Shown: positions 40,255 through 51,266, counted from the stretch's first letter. The stretch: 64,000 nt of DNA from Psychromonas arctica DSM 14288 (GCF_000482725.1 NZ_KI519478.1:205962-269961), one strand, 5' to 3'. Notes: generated by a model not told the origin, from the sequence alone. Made by a program: numbers and translations.

Positions 40255-42195
40255 ATGTCAATTAACTTACTTACAAAATTTATTTCTTGTTGTATTGCCT
40301 TATTACTTATTCTCATCAGTGCTTTTATAATATGGGCATGGCATGAGATGGATAAGCCATATCAAATCAATCAGTCTTACCATGCTATAAAATCGGAATT
40401 AGCCTCTGATGTAGCACTTTCTTTACAACATTACCTTGCTTCAGGTGATGCTAATAAATTACTTGATGCAAGTAATAAACTAGAAAAACTACGTGATACA
40501 CCTATAGACTGGCTTGAACAAAGGCAATCAGACTCAGTCATTATACTAATTACAAAATTACAGAAAGCGATTCAACAGGCAAGAGCAGCAGGGAAATTGG
40601 CTGCAAATCCAGAAATTTTATTAATAAATAACGAAGTAGAACGACATGATCTAATATCTGATTTAATTGCTTTAACTAAAAAATCCGACGTTAGCATGAT
40701 AGTTAAAACACAATATCTGCAACAATTATTAACTTTAAGTCAACAGTTACAAAAAATTGCGTTATTAAGACAACGCTATTTACAACTAAATAATTCACAA
40801 ACAAAACAACAACTGTTAACAGAAAATGAAATAGTTCAAAGTAATATTGATCAACTCGATGCTTTACCTAGTTTACTTTTATATACCACAGAAGAAGTCG
40901 ACGGATTTAGTTTTGATGAGCCAGAGACTGTTGATTTAACGAAGCAAAGCATTAATGATTTAAGCAGTTTAACTAGGCGTTATCCCAAAGAACTAACCAA
41001 CACAACTAAAATATTAACGGCCATAGTGAGCAGCCAAGAACAAATAACACTCGCGTTAAATAATTTAGTTCGAAGTTTTACCTTATATTCAAATGTGGTC
41101 GATCAACAAAAACAGGAAATAACCAAAAAAGTAAAATTAATTGGCACCTTTACGTTACTAATATTTATTTTGATCCTAACAATATCTGCATGGCTACAGT
41201 TCAAAAGCTTACATTTTATTCGCCAGCTTTTGCCATTTTTTGATGCATTAACAACGGGAAATTTTAGTAAAAAATTCACTATCAAAAGCCAACTATCAGA
41301 ATTCACTTCAGTGACTCTCCGTTGCGAGCAATTACAAAGATATTTGATGGACCTTACAAGTGCCTTAAAGGCACAATCAGAACAATCCTTAATAGAGAGT
41401 AACTTATTACAAGAACGTACTCTACAAGCCGCAGAGAGCGGTCAACAGCAACAAAAGCAAACAGAGTTAGTAACGTACTCCATTTTAGCTCTATCAAATT
41501 CATTTACTGATGTTACCGAGAGTGCAGCAGAAACTTGTCAGCAGACAAATAAAGCCGTTAAACTAGTTGATATGGCAAGTACAACATTAGCGTTACAAGT
41601 AAATAGAACTCAAAAACTATCTGATAATATTTTATCGTTAAGTAAAGTAGTAACAAAATTAACTGCCGACACTGCCTCTATTAATAATGTATTAGAAGTG
41701 ATTAATAACGTATCTAAACAAACTAACTTATTAGCTTTAAATGCAGCTATCGAAGCGGCTAGGGCAGGAGAGCAAGGCCGAGGCTTTGCTGTAGTAGCTG
41801 ATGAAGTACGTGCTTTAGCAATTAGAACATCACATTCCACAAAAGAAATACAAACCATCATTGATCATTTACTATCAACAACGACTGAAGCAAACGAGAT
41901 GGTGTTATTACAAAGTAATGCAGCAATTGATTGTGCAAACCATAGTTTATCAGTACAAGAAGAACTAAATTCAGTTTCCCATATTATTGATAGTATATAT
42001 GAACATAACAATACTATAGCAACCGCAACAGAGCAGCAGTCAATCACTATTAATGAGGTTGCAATAAACACGAAAACGATTGAAAAGCACACTCATCAAG
42101 TCAGTACACATCTACAAAAAATTAATCAATCAAGTGCCAGCATTAAAACAATCAGCGAAGTATTAAACTCATTGATAGTAAAATTAAAACACTAA
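40255..42195 (+). CDS. methyl-accepting chemotaxis protein
   Basis: This 646-residue receptor has an N-terminal membrane helix (about 8-28) and a long helical periplasmic region (about 30-290) without an obvious Cache motif. A second helix follows (about 296-316, [20 protein letters not shown]), then a HAMP-like linker and the cytoplasmic signalling domain. The hairpin tip is clear near residues 480-525: [21 protein letters not shown] followed by [17 protein letters not shown]. It would relay ligand binding to CheA/CheW. The ligand is unknown. No che genes are nearby. No strong ribosome site precedes the ATG. Confidence 0.9.
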   Translation: MSINLLTKFISCCIALLLILISAFIIWAWHEMDKPYQINQSYHAIKSELASDVALSLQHYLASGDANKLLDASNKLEKLRDTPIDWLEQRQSDSVIILITKLQKAIQQARAAGKLAANPEILLINNEVERHDLISDLIALTKKSDVSMIVKTQYLQQLLTLSQQLQKIALLRQRYLQLNNSQTKQQLLTENEIVQSNIDQLDALPSLLLYTTEEVDGFSFDEPETVDLTKQSINDLSSLTRRYPKELTNTTKILTAIVSSQEQITLALNNLVRSFTLYSNVVDQQKQEITKKVKLIGTFTLLIFILILTISAWLQFKSLHFIRQLLPFFDALTTGNFSKKFTIKSQLSEFTSVTLRCEQLQRYLMDLTSALKAQSEQSLIESNLLQERTLQAAESGQQQQKQTELVTYSILALSNSFTDVTESAAETCQQTNKAVKLVDMASTTLALQVNRTQKLSDNILSLSKVVTKLTADTASINNVLEVINNVSKQTNLLALNAAIEAARAGEQGRGFAVVADEVRALAIRTSHSTKEIQTIIDHLLSTTTEANEMVLLQSNAAIDCANHSLSVQEELNSVSHIIDSIYEHNNTIATATEQQSITINEVAINTKTIEKHTHQVSTHLQKINQSSASIKTISEVLNSLIVKLKH

Positions 42196-42350
42196 GAATA
42201 TTAATAAGAAATAGAGGGAAAGAGGAAGAGAGTATTTATAAAGAAAAGGTTAGTGAATTGGTCTTCACCTTGATTCGAGTTTATTGATTTGAGTTTATAT
42301 TTTAATTCTTTCCTTTAAAAATACTCTTTGCTTTAAAAGTCGCTATAGGT

Positions 42351-42366
42351 TGTTTCACGTGAAACA
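42351..42366. promoter_or_regulatory. parS site 2
   Basis: TGTTTCACGTGAAACA is an exact canonical parS match, extended by AGGT and ACCT flanks into a longer perfect palindrome. It lies in the intergenic gap between the mcp and avtA genes. Confidence 0.93.
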
Positions 42367-42385
42367 ACCTATCCAAAGTTTATTA

Positions 42386-43639
42386 TCATTTCTGTTGATA
42401 TAACTCATTCACAACCGACGCTAAAATATCAACACCACGTTCAACAACATCACTTTCTTGTGCATAATTGAGACGAATACATTCATGTGTATGCTTCCAA
42501 TCCTGATCAAGTCCAGGGAAAAAATAATGCCCAGAAACAACAATCAAACCTTTCTCTTTTAATCTCTTATAAAGTTCATTCGAGCTAATCGGTAAATCTT
42601 TAAACCAAAGCCAAAGAAATAATGCACCTTCAGCTTTATGAATTCTGAAGTTTTTATTAGTTATTTTTTTCAATAATAACGACATAGCTATTTGAGATTT
42701 TTGTTGATAAAAAGGTTTAATTACATTATCACTCAACGTAATAATTTCTTTTGTTTTTACGAGAGGCAATACAATTTCAGGGCCAATTCCCCCAGGGGAT
42801 AGTGCCATAATGCCCGATAGATTAGACATGGCTTTAATAATACTTTGATTGGCAATCACAATACCGCAACGTGCACCAGGTAAACCGAATTTAGACAAGC
42901 TCATACATAAAATAGTATTGTTATTAAAATGAGGCTTAACATTCTCGAAAATAATATTAGGGAAAGGAGTACCGTAAGCATTATCAATAATAAGCGGAAT
43001 ATTATGCTGTTTAGCTAGCTTATCTAACTTATCTATTTCACTATCAGTTAAAACATTACCCGTTGGATTAGTAGGACGAGATACGCAAATAGCACCAATA
43101 TCATCAGTTATTTCTAACGCATCAAAATCAACATGATATTTAAATTGTTGATTTTCTAATTCCGTAATTTTAGGTCGAACAGCAACAAATGATGCTTCTG
43201 AAACGCTGGCATCAGCATAACCAATATATTCAGGTGCTAATGGAAATAATATTTTACGTTTTTTTCCATTGCTAAAATCACCCGCTAATAAATTAAATAG
43301 GTAGAAAAATGCATTTTGACTACCATTAGTTAACATTATATTTTCAGAAGATAAATTCCAATCATATAAGTCATTAAATAGTTCTGCCAGTGCAGTAATA
43401 AAACTATCTTTCCCTTGAGGCCCATCATAATTAGCGAGCGTATCAACTAACTTCCCTTCATTTAATAAGTCTTGCATTAGGTCAGTGAATCGTTTTTGAA
43501 TAGCCGGAATAGAGGCGGGATTACCACCACCTAGCATTAAAATATCATCACCGCCTTTTACGCCTTTATTTAGATCATCCATTAACTCTGTTATGCCTGA
43601 GTGCTGTGTAAATTTATTTCCAAATGTTGAATAGGGCAT
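42386..43639 (-). CDS. avtA: valine-pyruvate aminotransferase AvtA
   Basis: This 417-residue fold-type I PLP aminotransferase interconverts valine and pyruvate with 2-oxoisovalerate and alanine. The protein closely follows AvtA throughout: FTQHSGITELMDDLN, ILMLGGGNPASIP, NYDGPQGKDSF, ICVSRPTNPTGNVLT, IIDNAYGTPFP, the PLP Lys in CMSLSKFGLPGARCG, and HECIRLNYAQ. Length equals E. coli (417). It is flanked by parS sites 2 and 3 and is separate from the glyS transcript. Confidence 0.93.
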   Translation of the reverse strand: MPYSTFGNKFTQHSGITELMDDLNKGVKGGDDILMLGGGNPASIPAIQKRFTDLMQDLLNEGKLVDTLANYDGPQGKDSFITALAELFNDLYDWNLSSENIMLTNGSQNAFFYLFNLLAGDFSNGKKRKILFPLAPEYIGYADASVSEASFVAVRPKITELENQQFKYHVDFDALEITDDIGAICVSRPTNPTGNVLTDSEIDKLDKLAKQHNIPLIIDNAYGTPFPNIIFENVKPHFNNNTILCMSLSKFGLPGARCGIVIANQSIIKAMSNLSGIMALSPGGIGPEIVLPLVKTKEIITLSDNVIKPFYQQKSQIAMSLLLKKITNKNFRIHKAEGALFLWLWFKDLPISSNELYKRLKEKGLIVVSGHYFFPGLDQDWKHTHECIRLNYAQESDVVERGVDILASVVNELYQQK

Positions 43640-43696
43640 GCAAAAATCCTGAATATAAAATGAGAATTAAAATAAAATATTAATTTAAAAAACAAT

Positions 43697-43712
43697 TGTT
43701 TCATGTGAAACA
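43697..43712. promoter_or_regulatory. parS site 3 (variant)
   Basis: TGTTTCATGTGAAACA differs from the canonical parS by one central base (C to T), which breaks the centre of the palindrome. Such variants usually bind ParB more weakly. It lies upstream of avtA. Confidence 0.75.
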
Positions 43713-43883
43713 ATTACAGACAACAACGATTAAATTTGAGTAGTGTTTAAGCAATCTGTCTAGTTTACGATCTAACATATTAAATGATAGGACCGATAAT
43801 GATAGGTAATATGCTTGAGTCTTAAAAGTGATCTCGCTATTTCAAACTTAAATAGCCTTTTAAATAATTAAGATTGCGAGTAT

Positions 43884-43899
43884 TGTTTCACGTGAAACA
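43884..43899. promoter_or_regulatory. parS site 4
   Basis: TGTTTCACGTGAAACA is an exact canonical parS match directly abutting the glyS terminator. Confidence 0.93.
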
Positions 43900-43926
43900 A
43901 AAAAGCTCAGTATAAACTGAGCTTTT
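43900..43926 (-). terminator. terminator of glyQS
   Basis: AAAAGCTCAG and CTGAGCTTTT form a perfect stem around TATAAA, with a T-run on both strands, about 45 bases after the glyS stop. Confidence 0.88.
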
Positions 43927-43969
43927 TATAACAACGATTAACCGTTTTCGTATTAATCGTTAATATTAT

Positions 43970-46036
43970 TTATAGCACCGACACATCAGCAACTTGTAAA
44001 AATAAGTTACGTAAACGATTTAGTAAGGCTAAACGGTTATTTTTTACAGCTAAATCATCCGCCATTACCATCACATTATCGAAAAAAGCGTCTACAGGCG
44101 TCTGTAAGCTAGCTAACTCAAACAAGGCTGACTCGTAGTCTCCGACTAAAAATAAAGGGCTTAGCTTGTTTTCTAGAGCGCCTAAAATTTCAACAAGTGC
44201 GATTTCGGCATCTTCTTGAAGCAAATCTTGACTAACTTCGTTGTTAATTTCTTCAGTCACTTTAGCAAGAATGTTGCTAATACGTTTATTAGCAGCAGCG
44301 ATTGGTGCCGCTTCAGGTAACGTTTGGAACTTAGCAACCGCTTTAATACGCTTTTCAAAATCAACCGGTTTTGTTGGACGACGCTCTAAAACAGATTGAA
44401 TTAACTCAACTGAATAACCATTTGCTTGATAAGTTGCACGGAAACGAGCAAATAAGAAATCAACCACATCGTTAACAACATTATCATTTGTTAATTTATC
44501 TGCGTACACTGTTTTAGCTATTTCAACTAGATCAACAATATCTAAGTCTAAGTTTTTATCTGTAATGATACGCAATAGACCGATAGCAGCTCGACGCAAT
44601 GCAAATGGGTCTTTGTCACCTTTAGGTGCTTGTCCAATACCAAATATTCCCACCAGCGTATCTAATTTATCTGCTAATGAAACGGCACAAGCAACTAAAG
44701 AAGTAGGTAGTTTATCACCAGCAAAACGTGGTAAATATTGCTCATTCAAAGCCACTGCAACATCTTCATGTTCGCCATCAAAGCGAGCATAATACATCCC
44801 CATTACACCTTGAACATCAGGGAACTCCATTACCATCTCAGACATTAAGTCTGCTTTTGATAATAAACCAGCGCGCTTTGCGTGCTCTGGATTGGCTTGA
44901 ATACTAGTCGCTATTTTTTCAGCAACGACGCTGATACGTTCAGATTTCTCTTTTAACGTGCCTAATTGCTTTTGGAACAATACAGTTGATAGCGATGCTA
45001 AACGGCTTTCTAATGTTTTCTTTTTATCCGTTTCAAAGAAAAATTCTGCATCCGCTAAACGAGGGCGCACTACTTTTTCATTACCAGAAACAACTTGCTT
45101 AGGATCTCGACTTACAATATTTGAGACAAAGATAAAGCGTGGTAATAAATTGCCTTCTTTATCTAATACTGGGAAGTATTTTTGATTATCTTTCATCGTG
45201 TAAATAAGCGCTTCAGAAGGAACTGCTAAGAACTTTTCTTCAAACGATCCCACTAATGTTACTGGCCATTCAACTAAAGAAGTAACCTCTTCTAATAGTT
45301 CATCATCAATTGCAGCAACACCATTTTCATGGGCAGCAAGGGCTTCTACTTGTTCACGAATGATCGCTTTACGACGTTCATAATCAACAATAACTTTACC
45401 CGAATCATCTAATAACGATTCATATTGATCCGCATGTGATAGCGTTAGCTCTGCTTCCCCCATGAAACGATGTCCACGAATAGTGCGATCTGAAGCAACA
45501 CCTAATAATTCACCTTGAATTAATTCACTACCAAATAACATAGTTACGGTATGCACAGGGCGAATAAATTGTGTACTTGCACTTCCCCAACGCATTGGTT
45601 TTGCAATCGGTAATTTAGCTAATGCCGACTCCGCAATAGCAGGGATAAGACTGTTAATATGTTGGCCTTTCACCGCAGACTTAAATAATAGCCATTCACC
45701 TTTATCAGTGACTAAACGTTCAGCCTCTTCAACGGTAATGCCATTAGAACGTGCCCAACCTTGTGCCGCTTTGGTCGCAACACCATTTTCATCAAATGCT
45801 ACGTTTACTGCTGGACCACGCTTTTCAACTATTTTATCTGCTTGAGTCGCGACTAGATTAGTGACGACTACAGCTAAACGTCTTGGAGATGCTAACCAAT
45901 TAACTTTTTCAAATGTTAATTCAGCTTTATTTAGTTCAGCTTCGATATTGCTAGCAAATGACTCAGCAAGTTTGCGAAGTGATTTTGGTGGTAACTCTTC
46001 GGTTCCCAACTCAATCAATAAATTTTCTTGTGACAT
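43970..46036 (-). CDS. glyS: glycyl-tRNA synthetase beta subunit
   Basis: This 688-residue beta subunit of the alpha2-beta2 glycyl-tRNA synthetase binds tRNA-Gly. The opening [22 protein letters not shown] and the middle segments [24 protein letters not shown] (start at IFVSN) and [18 protein letters not shown] are typical. The C-terminal anticodon-binding-like region is intact. Length equals E. coli (689). It follows glyQ by 14 bases. Confidence 0.97.
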   Translation of the reverse strand: MSQENLLIELGTEELPPKSLRKLAESFASNIEAELNKAELTFEKVNWLASPRRLAVVVTNLVATQADKIVEKRGPAVNVAFDENGVATKAAQGWARSNGITVEEAERLVTDKGEWLLFKSAVKGQHINSLIPAIAESALAKLPIAKPMRWGSASTQFIRPVHTVTMLFGSELIQGELLGVASDRTIRGHRFMGEAELTLSHADQYESLLDDSGKVIVDYERRKAIIREQVEALAAHENGVAAIDDELLEEVTSLVEWPVTLVGSFEEKFLAVPSEALIYTMKDNQKYFPVLDKEGNLLPRFIFVSNIVSRDPKQVVSGNEKVVRPRLADAEFFFETDKKKTLESRLASLSTVLFQKQLGTLKEKSERISVVAEKIATSIQANPEHAKRAGLLSKADLMSEMVMEFPDVQGVMGMYYARFDGEHEDVAVALNEQYLPRFAGDKLPTSLVACAVSLADKLDTLVGIFGIGQAPKGDKDPFALRRAAIGLLRIITDKNLDLDIVDLVEIAKTVYADKLTNDNVVNDVVDFLFARFRATYQANGYSVELIQSVLERRPTKPVDFEKRIKAVAKFQTLPEAAPIAAANKRISNILAKVTEEINNEVSQDLLQEDAEIALVEILGALENKLSPLFLVGDYESALFELASLQTPVDAFFDNVMVMADDLAVKNNRLALLNRLRNLFLQVADVSVL

Positions 46037-46050
46037 TAAACTTGCCTCTA

Positions 46051-46956
46051 TTAATTTAAATTTTTACAAAGTGGGAAACCAAGTGCTTCACGCTTAGCGT
46101 AATAAGCCTCTGCAACAGCTTTTGATAACGAACGCACACGTAATATATAACGTTGGCGCTCAGTAACAGAGATTGCATGACGAGCATCTAACAAGTTAAA
46201 AACATGCGATGCTTTCATTACTTGCTCATAAGCAGGTAACGGCAAGCTAGCTTCAATTAATTTTTGGCTATCTTTTTCACATTGATCAAACTGTGTAAAT
46301 AATGCATCAACATCGGCATATTCAAAATTGTAGGTCGATTGTTCTACTTCATTTTGATGGAAAATATCACCGTAAGTCACTTTACCCATTGGGCCATCTG
46401 TCCATACGAGATCGTAGATACTATCCACACCTTGAACATACATAGCAAGACGCTCTAAACCATAGGTAATTTCACCGGTAACAGGAGAGCACTCAAGTCC
46501 CCCCACTTGCTGGAAGTAAGTAAACTGTGTCACTTCCATCCCGTTTAACCAGATTTCCCAGCCTAGTCCCCAAGCACCTAACGTTGGTGATTCCCAGTTA
46601 TCTTCTACAAAACGAATATCATGGATAGAGGTATCGATACCAATTTCTTCAAGCGATTGTAAATACAACTCTTGAATATTTTTAGGAGATGGTTTTAATA
46701 CGACTTGGAATTGATAGTAGTGTTGTAAGCGATTTGGGTTTTCACCATAACGACCATCAGTAGGACGGCGACAAGGTTGTACATAAGCGCTGCTCATTGG
46801 CTCAGGACCAATCGAACGTAAAAAGGTTTGTGGGTGGAATGTTCCAGCTCCAACTTCCATATCAAGCGGTTGAACTATTGCACAACCTTGGCGAGCCCAG
46901 AAGTCTTGCAATGCAAGAATCAGCCCTTGGAATGTTTTTGTATCGAATTTTTGCAT
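46051..46956 (-). CDS. glyQ: glycyl-tRNA synthetase alpha subunit
   Basis: This 301-residue catalytic subunit belongs to class II synthetases. [53 protein letters not shown] and [21 protein letters not shown] match the bacterial alpha subunit closely. Length is near E. coli (303). With glyS it forms the heterotetramer that charges tRNA-Gly. This operon begins after a 770-bp unassigned region. Confidence 0.97.
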   Translation of the reverse strand: MQKFDTKTFQGLILALQDFWARQGCAIVQPLDMEVGAGTFHPQTFLRSIGPEPMSSAYVQPCRRPTDGRYGENPNRLQHYYQFQVVLKPSPKNIQELYLQSLEEIGIDTSIHDIRFVEDNWESPTLGAWGLGWEIWLNGMEVTQFTYFQQVGGLECSPVTGEITYGLERLAMYVQGVDSIYDLVWTDGPMGKVTYGDIFHQNEVEQSTYNFEYADVDALFTQFDQCEKDSQKLIEASLPLPAYEQVMKASHVFNLLDARHAISVTERQRYILRVRSLSKAVAEAYYAKREALGFPLCKNLN

Positions 46957-47727
46957 GATTTAGGCTTCGAGTTGATTGAAAAAAATGAAATCTATTATAC
47001 CTATTGGAGCCAATTATACCAATGGCAATAGCGGTATAGACTAACTTTACAAGCGAATAGCAGAGAAGTAGATCAAACAAAATCGAATAATTTTAATACT
47101 ATATAGATCTACTATCAGACTGAGTGTAAAAATAATACTAATTATAGTTAAGTGACTAGCTATTTAAACCATACCTAACTACCAACAACATAGAACATAA
47201 ACAACCAATTCAATATGAAAAATACTTAAAAAAATAATAAGAAGTAAGTACTCACTTTCAGCCGTCAGCTTTAATAAATGATAAATCAATTTTAATCTTA
47301 CTTGCTGTATCAACTTACTAATCACAACAATAACGATGGCAGCGATCAAAACATGGGTCACTAAGAAACTCTAATTTTGCGCAGATAACATAATTAATAT
47401 TGTGGTACCCCACCGGCTAAAGTGTCGTTTTAGTTAACGCATCGCGCTCACACTTAAACCTGTCGCGATGTCTAATTATGATGGGGAGATCACTCCTGCT
47501 TATCTCTGCAACGATAAAAGCATAAAGTTAATAATGATTACCGCCTAGATCACCGGGACATAGTTAATCTGGTGTAATTAGCGGTAAATGATCAAAACAA
47601 TAATCACAGTAAGAACGGCTATTTAACACATAGATACGGAAAATAACGGCACACCATCGATTTGCTTATCAGGGATTGAGGTAACATACTAATCAAACTA
47701 TATAATTTAAGCGAAATACTATTAAGA
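46957..47727. other. 770-bp intergenic region with strong dyads, no confident gene
   Basis: The region between glyQ and the DUF2161 gene must contain the glyQS promoter at its left end. From about 47.4 kb base composition is less A+T-rich, and two dyads stand out: CATCGCG (47440-47446) with CGCGATG (47464-47470), and TACCGC (47539-47544) with GCGGTA (47581-47586) with further partial pairing inside. No tRNA, transposase or protein is recognised. A 60-codon hydrophobic minus-strand frame (47179-47361) has no support. Confidence 0.45.
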
Positions 47728-48432
47728 ATGCCTAATAAAATAAAAGAAAGTGATTTATATCTGCCGATTAAGAACTATCTACAATGTTTAGACTATGAAG
47801 TTAAGGGTGAGATAAAAAATTGCGATATCGTCGCTAAAAAGAATGACCAGATTATTATTGTAGAATTAAAATTAAATTTAAACATCACTTTGTTATTACA
47901 AGCGGTAGATAGATTTAGTTTGTCTGATATCGTTTATATTGCAGTACCCAAACAATGCACTGTTTATAAAAAACAAAATAAACAGGTTAAAAAGCTAATT
48001 AAACGACTAGCAATCGGTTTAATTGTCGTAGATATCCAACAAGAGCAACAATATGTGGAGGTGGTATTTGATCCTCAAGACTACATGCCACGCAAAAATA
48101 AACGTAAACAGTCCGGATTATTAAAAGAGTTTAACCAACGAGTAGGTGACACGCAAAAAGGCGGCTCTACACGCTCTAAAGCAGGATTAACTGCATACAG
48201 ACAACGTTGCATTCGCGTTGCAGAGTTTTTTCTAGCACAACCAATAGCTAAAGGCGCGGATATCAATAAAGCCATCACTGAACCACAGGCAACACGATTT
48301 TTAAGTGACGATTATTATGGTTGGTTTGAAAAAATAGAAAGAGGAACTTACCAATTATCAGAACAAGGTAAAAAAGAACTACCAGAGTGGCTACTAAAAG
48401 CGAAAGAGTTCACCACAACTGAGTCGCTATAA
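47728..48432 (+). CDS. DUF2161 PD-(D/E)XK nuclease-like protein
   Basis: This 234-residue protein starts ESDLYLPIKNYLQCLDYEVKGE and has the nuclease-like motif order NCDIVAKKNDQIIIVELKLNLN (Asp, then E-x-K on the next strand) followed by LLLQAVDRF. This fits the DUF2161 branch of the PD-(D/E)XK fold. The C-terminal half (about 130-234) is basic and may be a DNA-binding helical domain. No partner methylase or helicase is nearby, so a restriction role is not supported. It is convergent with the DUF4105 gene, with stops only 3 bases apart. Its ribosome site is weak. Confidence 0.72.
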   Translation: MPNKIKESDLYLPIKNYLQCLDYEVKGEIKNCDIVAKKNDQIIIVELKLNLNITLLLQAVDRFSLSDIVYIAVPKQCTVYKKQNKQVKKLIKRLAIGLIVVDIQQEQQYVEVVFDPQDYMPRKNKRKQSGLLKEFNQRVGDTQKGGSTRSKAGLTAYRQRCIRVAEFFLAQPIAKGADINKAITEPQATRFLSDDYYGWFEKIERGTYQLSEQGKKELPEWLLKAKEFTTTESL

Positions 48433-48435
48433 AAC

Positions 48436-50289
48436 TTAAAAATAATGATATAACGTTAATTTAACCATCGACTCTTGAGCACGCCACTTTTGATGACGCA
48501 ACTTACTGCGTAGCGCCCAATTGCGCTCAAAAGCCCAATTCCAGTCGAGATCAACCTGATAATGATAATCTACATCGGAGTCAGGTAAATACATTATATT
48601 CGCCATTAAAGCGGCCTTATTGGATGTATTCACTTGCCAAATAGCACCTAATTCAGAGCCTACTCCAGCCTTTAAATCATTATCGGTGATGTCACCGCCG
48701 TTTAGTTCAAAAGAACCTAATAAATAAGCTTGTAATTGGTTTGGATCACCAATTGATTTGCCGTAACCACCTTGTGTGAACCAATGCCCACTTTGCGTTT
48801 TTTTATCAGCTTGTCGATCAAATCCCATGCGTATATTCCAAGACCAGCTATCAAAAATTCTATTATCAACAGGCAATGCCATTGCATCAATAAAATACAG
48901 TTTTTCCAAGCGGCTATTATTTGCATTATTAATGCTCGCTTCAATATCAAAAAAACTAATCTGGGCGCCAGGGATAAAACCAGCAGATTGATCTAATAAG
49001 TCATGGTAAGCCAGCCTATAAGATATACTATAACGAGCTTGATCACTGTCAGTATCGGCAATAGACACACCAAAACGTGATGAACCATGCCCTTGCTCTG
49101 GCGATATACTAGGTTTCAGTGGTTGAGTGAAAGGTGATGGTAACTTTATTTTACTTCGCGCCATTAATAAACGATTAGTACGTGGTGCAACGATGTCACG
49201 GTCTAACCCTAGATCATAAAATTCAAAATTTAACCATTCATAAGCCATTTCTAAAATGGCTGCTTTCTGTTGAATAGTATATGCGCTTTCATCTAGCTCG
49301 CCGCCTTCCATCAAAGAACGCGCGGCTTTTAATTCAGTATCAGAAAGTTGTTGTGAATAATGGAATAACTTAGTGCCAAAAGCTGGTCTATAATTAGGCT
49401 CTTGTAATAATTGATTATCTCTCAATACTGCAACAGTATCAGAGGGAATAGCTTGCATCGTGAACGAAGAAGTTAAATCAATATTTTCACGTGCAAGTTG
49501 TAACAAAGAAAGTAACTGATAAGAGCAGTTTTCATCAATAAAGTAATAATCGAAGTGAGTTGATTGTAATTCCCATAAATGCAACAACACACGCTCAACT
49601 TCAATAGGTGTTAAATTCAGTTTATATTCCCAAATATCTCGAGATTCTAAATCGTTGTATTCTCGTACTTTACGATAATAGGGCATTAAAGAAAAACGCC
49701 CAGGATAAGACCCAACTAACCCTTTATAAGCGTAGGTAGCCGCATTATCATGTAAATCTGGATCTGCGGCAAAATTAACAGCAAATGCTACTAATTCTTT
49801 ATTTCGGGTTTGATCTTTGGCATCGATTCTTAATAAAGTATGGCCAAACATTGAAGAAGGATTATTCATAAAAGCAGTTGGGAAGACTAAGGTAATACCA
49901 GCAGGGTCAATAACCGTTTTCCATCGCTGCAATTCAGGGCAATCTAACTCACCCCAATCATTATCAACTTTAGTTTTTAACCAGTTAAAACGAGCGGGAA
50001 AGCGACAGATCATTACGTTAGTTTCTTCACTATTTAAGTTTTTACCATTAAACGCATCAATGGTTGCGAGTAATTCAGCTTTAGGGTTTGTTTTTCCCTG
50101 TGTCGCAATAAAGAAAGAAGACTCATCGACTTCACTCTTCCAATCACTTGTAACAGCGGTTCTATAATGTCCAAGCTGTAACCAATAACTATCTTGTGAT
50201 AATTTTGCTAAAGAAGAATCTGCCAGTAATGGGATAGAGAAGAAAGCCAAGATGCAGAAGAGTATTTTACTTTTTTTATTCATAGCCAC
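48436..50289 (-). CDS. DUF4105 envelope protein (Lnb-like domain plus C-terminal barrel-like region)
   Basis: This 617-residue protein has a signal peptide (first ~22 residues, ending LLADSS). A DUF4105/Lnb-type domain occupies the N-terminal half: the His motif is NPSSMFGHTLLRIDA (about 160) and the Cys motif DENCSYQLLSLLQ (about 260), the expected papain-like pair. The C-terminal part (about 390-617) is strand-rich, with aromatic residues and a terminal Phe (KLTLYHYF), as in outer-membrane beta-barrels. Lnb proteins in Gram-positives are lipoprotein N-acyltransferases, but the Gram-negative role is unknown. It follows a DUF3015 gene, a common pairing. Confidence 0.78.
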   Translation of the reverse strand: MAMNKKSKILFCILAFFSIPLLADSSLAKLSQDSYWLQLGHYRTAVTSDWKSEVDESSFFIATQGKTNPKAELLATIDAFNGKNLNSEETNVMICRFPARFNWLKTKVDNDWGELDCPELQRWKTVIDPAGITLVFPTAFMNNPSSMFGHTLLRIDAKDQTRNKELVAFAVNFAADPDLHDNAATYAYKGLVGSYPGRFSLMPYYRKVREYNDLESRDIWEYKLNLTPIEVERVLLHLWELQSTHFDYYFIDENCSYQLLSLLQLARENIDLTSSFTMQAIPSDTVAVLRDNQLLQEPNYRPAFGTKLFHYSQQLSDTELKAARSLMEGGELDESAYTIQQKAAILEMAYEWLNFEFYDLGLDRDIVAPRTNRLLMARSKIKLPSPFTQPLKPSISPEQGHGSSRFGVSIADTDSDQARYSISYRLAYHDLLDQSAGFIPGAQISFFDIEASINNANNSRLEKLYFIDAMALPVDNRIFDSWSWNIRMGFDRQADKKTQSGHWFTQGGYGKSIGDPNQLQAYLLGSFELNGGDITDNDLKAGVGSELGAIWQVNTSNKAALMANIMYLPDSDVDYHYQVDLDWNWAFERNWALRSKLRHQKWRAQESMVKLTLYHYF

Positions 50290-50295
50290 TAAACA

Positions 50296-50317
50296 AAAAG
50301 CCCCAATAGGGGCTTTT
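50296..50317 (-). terminator. hairpin between DUF3015 and DUF4105 genes
   Basis: AAAAGCCCC and GGGGCTTTT form a 9-bp stem with an AATA loop, with T residues following on the minus strand. It would attenuate transcription from the DUF3015 gene into DUF4105, giving excess DUF3015 product. Confidence 0.85.
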
Positions 50318-50340
50318 ATTATAAGTATATAAAGAAATGC

Positions 50341-50823
50341 TTAAGAGAGAGTGTATGCAGAAAGATCTGCATTATTAGACATCAATGCATTCAAATTCTC
50401 TAATACTGCTTGAGAAGTTACATTTTCAGAAGTGAAAACATCAGAGAAGTTTGCTTGTGCAAGTTGATTAAATGTCACTTGATCTTCAGCTGATAAACCC
50501 CAAACTTCTGCAAGTGTTGATAATGTTTCACCTTCACCTTTAGACATGTCACGTGCTAAGTTATCCATATTTCCATCAATAAATAGAGATACTTTAGCTG
50601 TTGAAGTCACTGTATCAGTACCATCACAACCTAATGTACCAAAAGTAATACCGAAAGTTTGGTTACCAGAAGTACCATTTGTCGTTGCACCCAACACTTT
50701 AAATACTTTACCTTCTTGGCCTGCCATAACCATTGAACCCAGACCACAACCAATATCTTGGTCAGCCATCGCACTTGTAAATGGTAATAAAGATAGCGCT
50801 GCAACTGCAATTAACTTTTTCAT
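50341..50823 (-). CDS. DUF3015 family secreted protein
   Basis: This 160-residue protein has a signal peptide (MKKLIAVAALSLLPFTSAMA) and a mature start DQDIGCGLGSMVMAGQEGKVF that matches DUF3015. Two conserved cysteines (GCGLG and TLGCDG) may form a disulfide. The periplasmic function is unknown. It is encoded directly upstream of the DUF4105 gene with a terminator between, and an AAAGGA ribosome site precedes the ATG. Confidence 0.82.
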   Translation of the reverse strand: MKKLIAVAALSLLPFTSAMADQDIGCGLGSMVMAGQEGKVFKVLGATTNGTSGNQTFGITFGTLGCDGTDTVTSTAKVSLFIDGNMDNLARDMSKGEGETLSTLAEVWGLSAEDQVTFNQLAQANFSDVFTSENVTSQAVLENLNALMSNNADLSAYTLS

Positions 50824-51266
50824 ATATAAATCCTTTAATAATATATCGAAGAGTGATTAATACTTTATTTTGACACCTGTTCACATTAAGTTGTCATGTA
50901 AACAATATGTTAACAATAGCATAATAAATATATTACAACTACCAACTAATTAAACACTGAAAAAATATTCTAGAAGAATATTTATTAAAAGAAAACAAAG
51001 AATTATAGACAATAATAGTATTTAATACGATTGTGATCTGAATCTAAAAGCACATATAAAAATATCAAAATTTGTTGCATATTAGTATTTTTATTCAAGC
51101 ACTTTAATCAACAATCAATAGGTGAATTTTAGACGAGAGAAGAAAATCGTTGAGAACAAGCCTGCAAGGTATGTTATAGACTTGACCTATAAAAATGGCT
51201 TTTTGAAAATATAAATTTCACTTTTATTACTATTAGCCTCGTTAGTTACCCAAAATTAACAGCAAT
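50824..51266. other. 443-bp gap between DUF3015 gene and the atpC terminator
   Basis: The stretch is very A+T-rich with no open frame of interest. It should contain the promoter for the DUF3015-DUF4105 pair (minus strand). No structured RNA was recognised. Confidence 0.4.

Larger units (their letters stand above)
43640..43969. other. 330-bp gap holding parS sites 3-4 and the glyS terminator
   Basis: Between avtA and glyS, both on the minus strand, lie two parS palindromes (listed separately) and a terminator for glyS. No gene is seen. The avtA promoter must be here, so ParB binding could affect it. Confidence 0.6.

Noticed and set aside
47179..47361. 60-codon hydrophobic minus-strand frame before glyQ
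   Set aside because: Low-complexity Ile/Leu/Val content from A+T-rich DNA, with no ribosome site and no family resemblance.
49817..50167. 116-codon plus-strand frame opposite the DUF4105 gene
   Set aside because: Antisense to a well-supported gene with catalytic-type motifs; no motif of its own.
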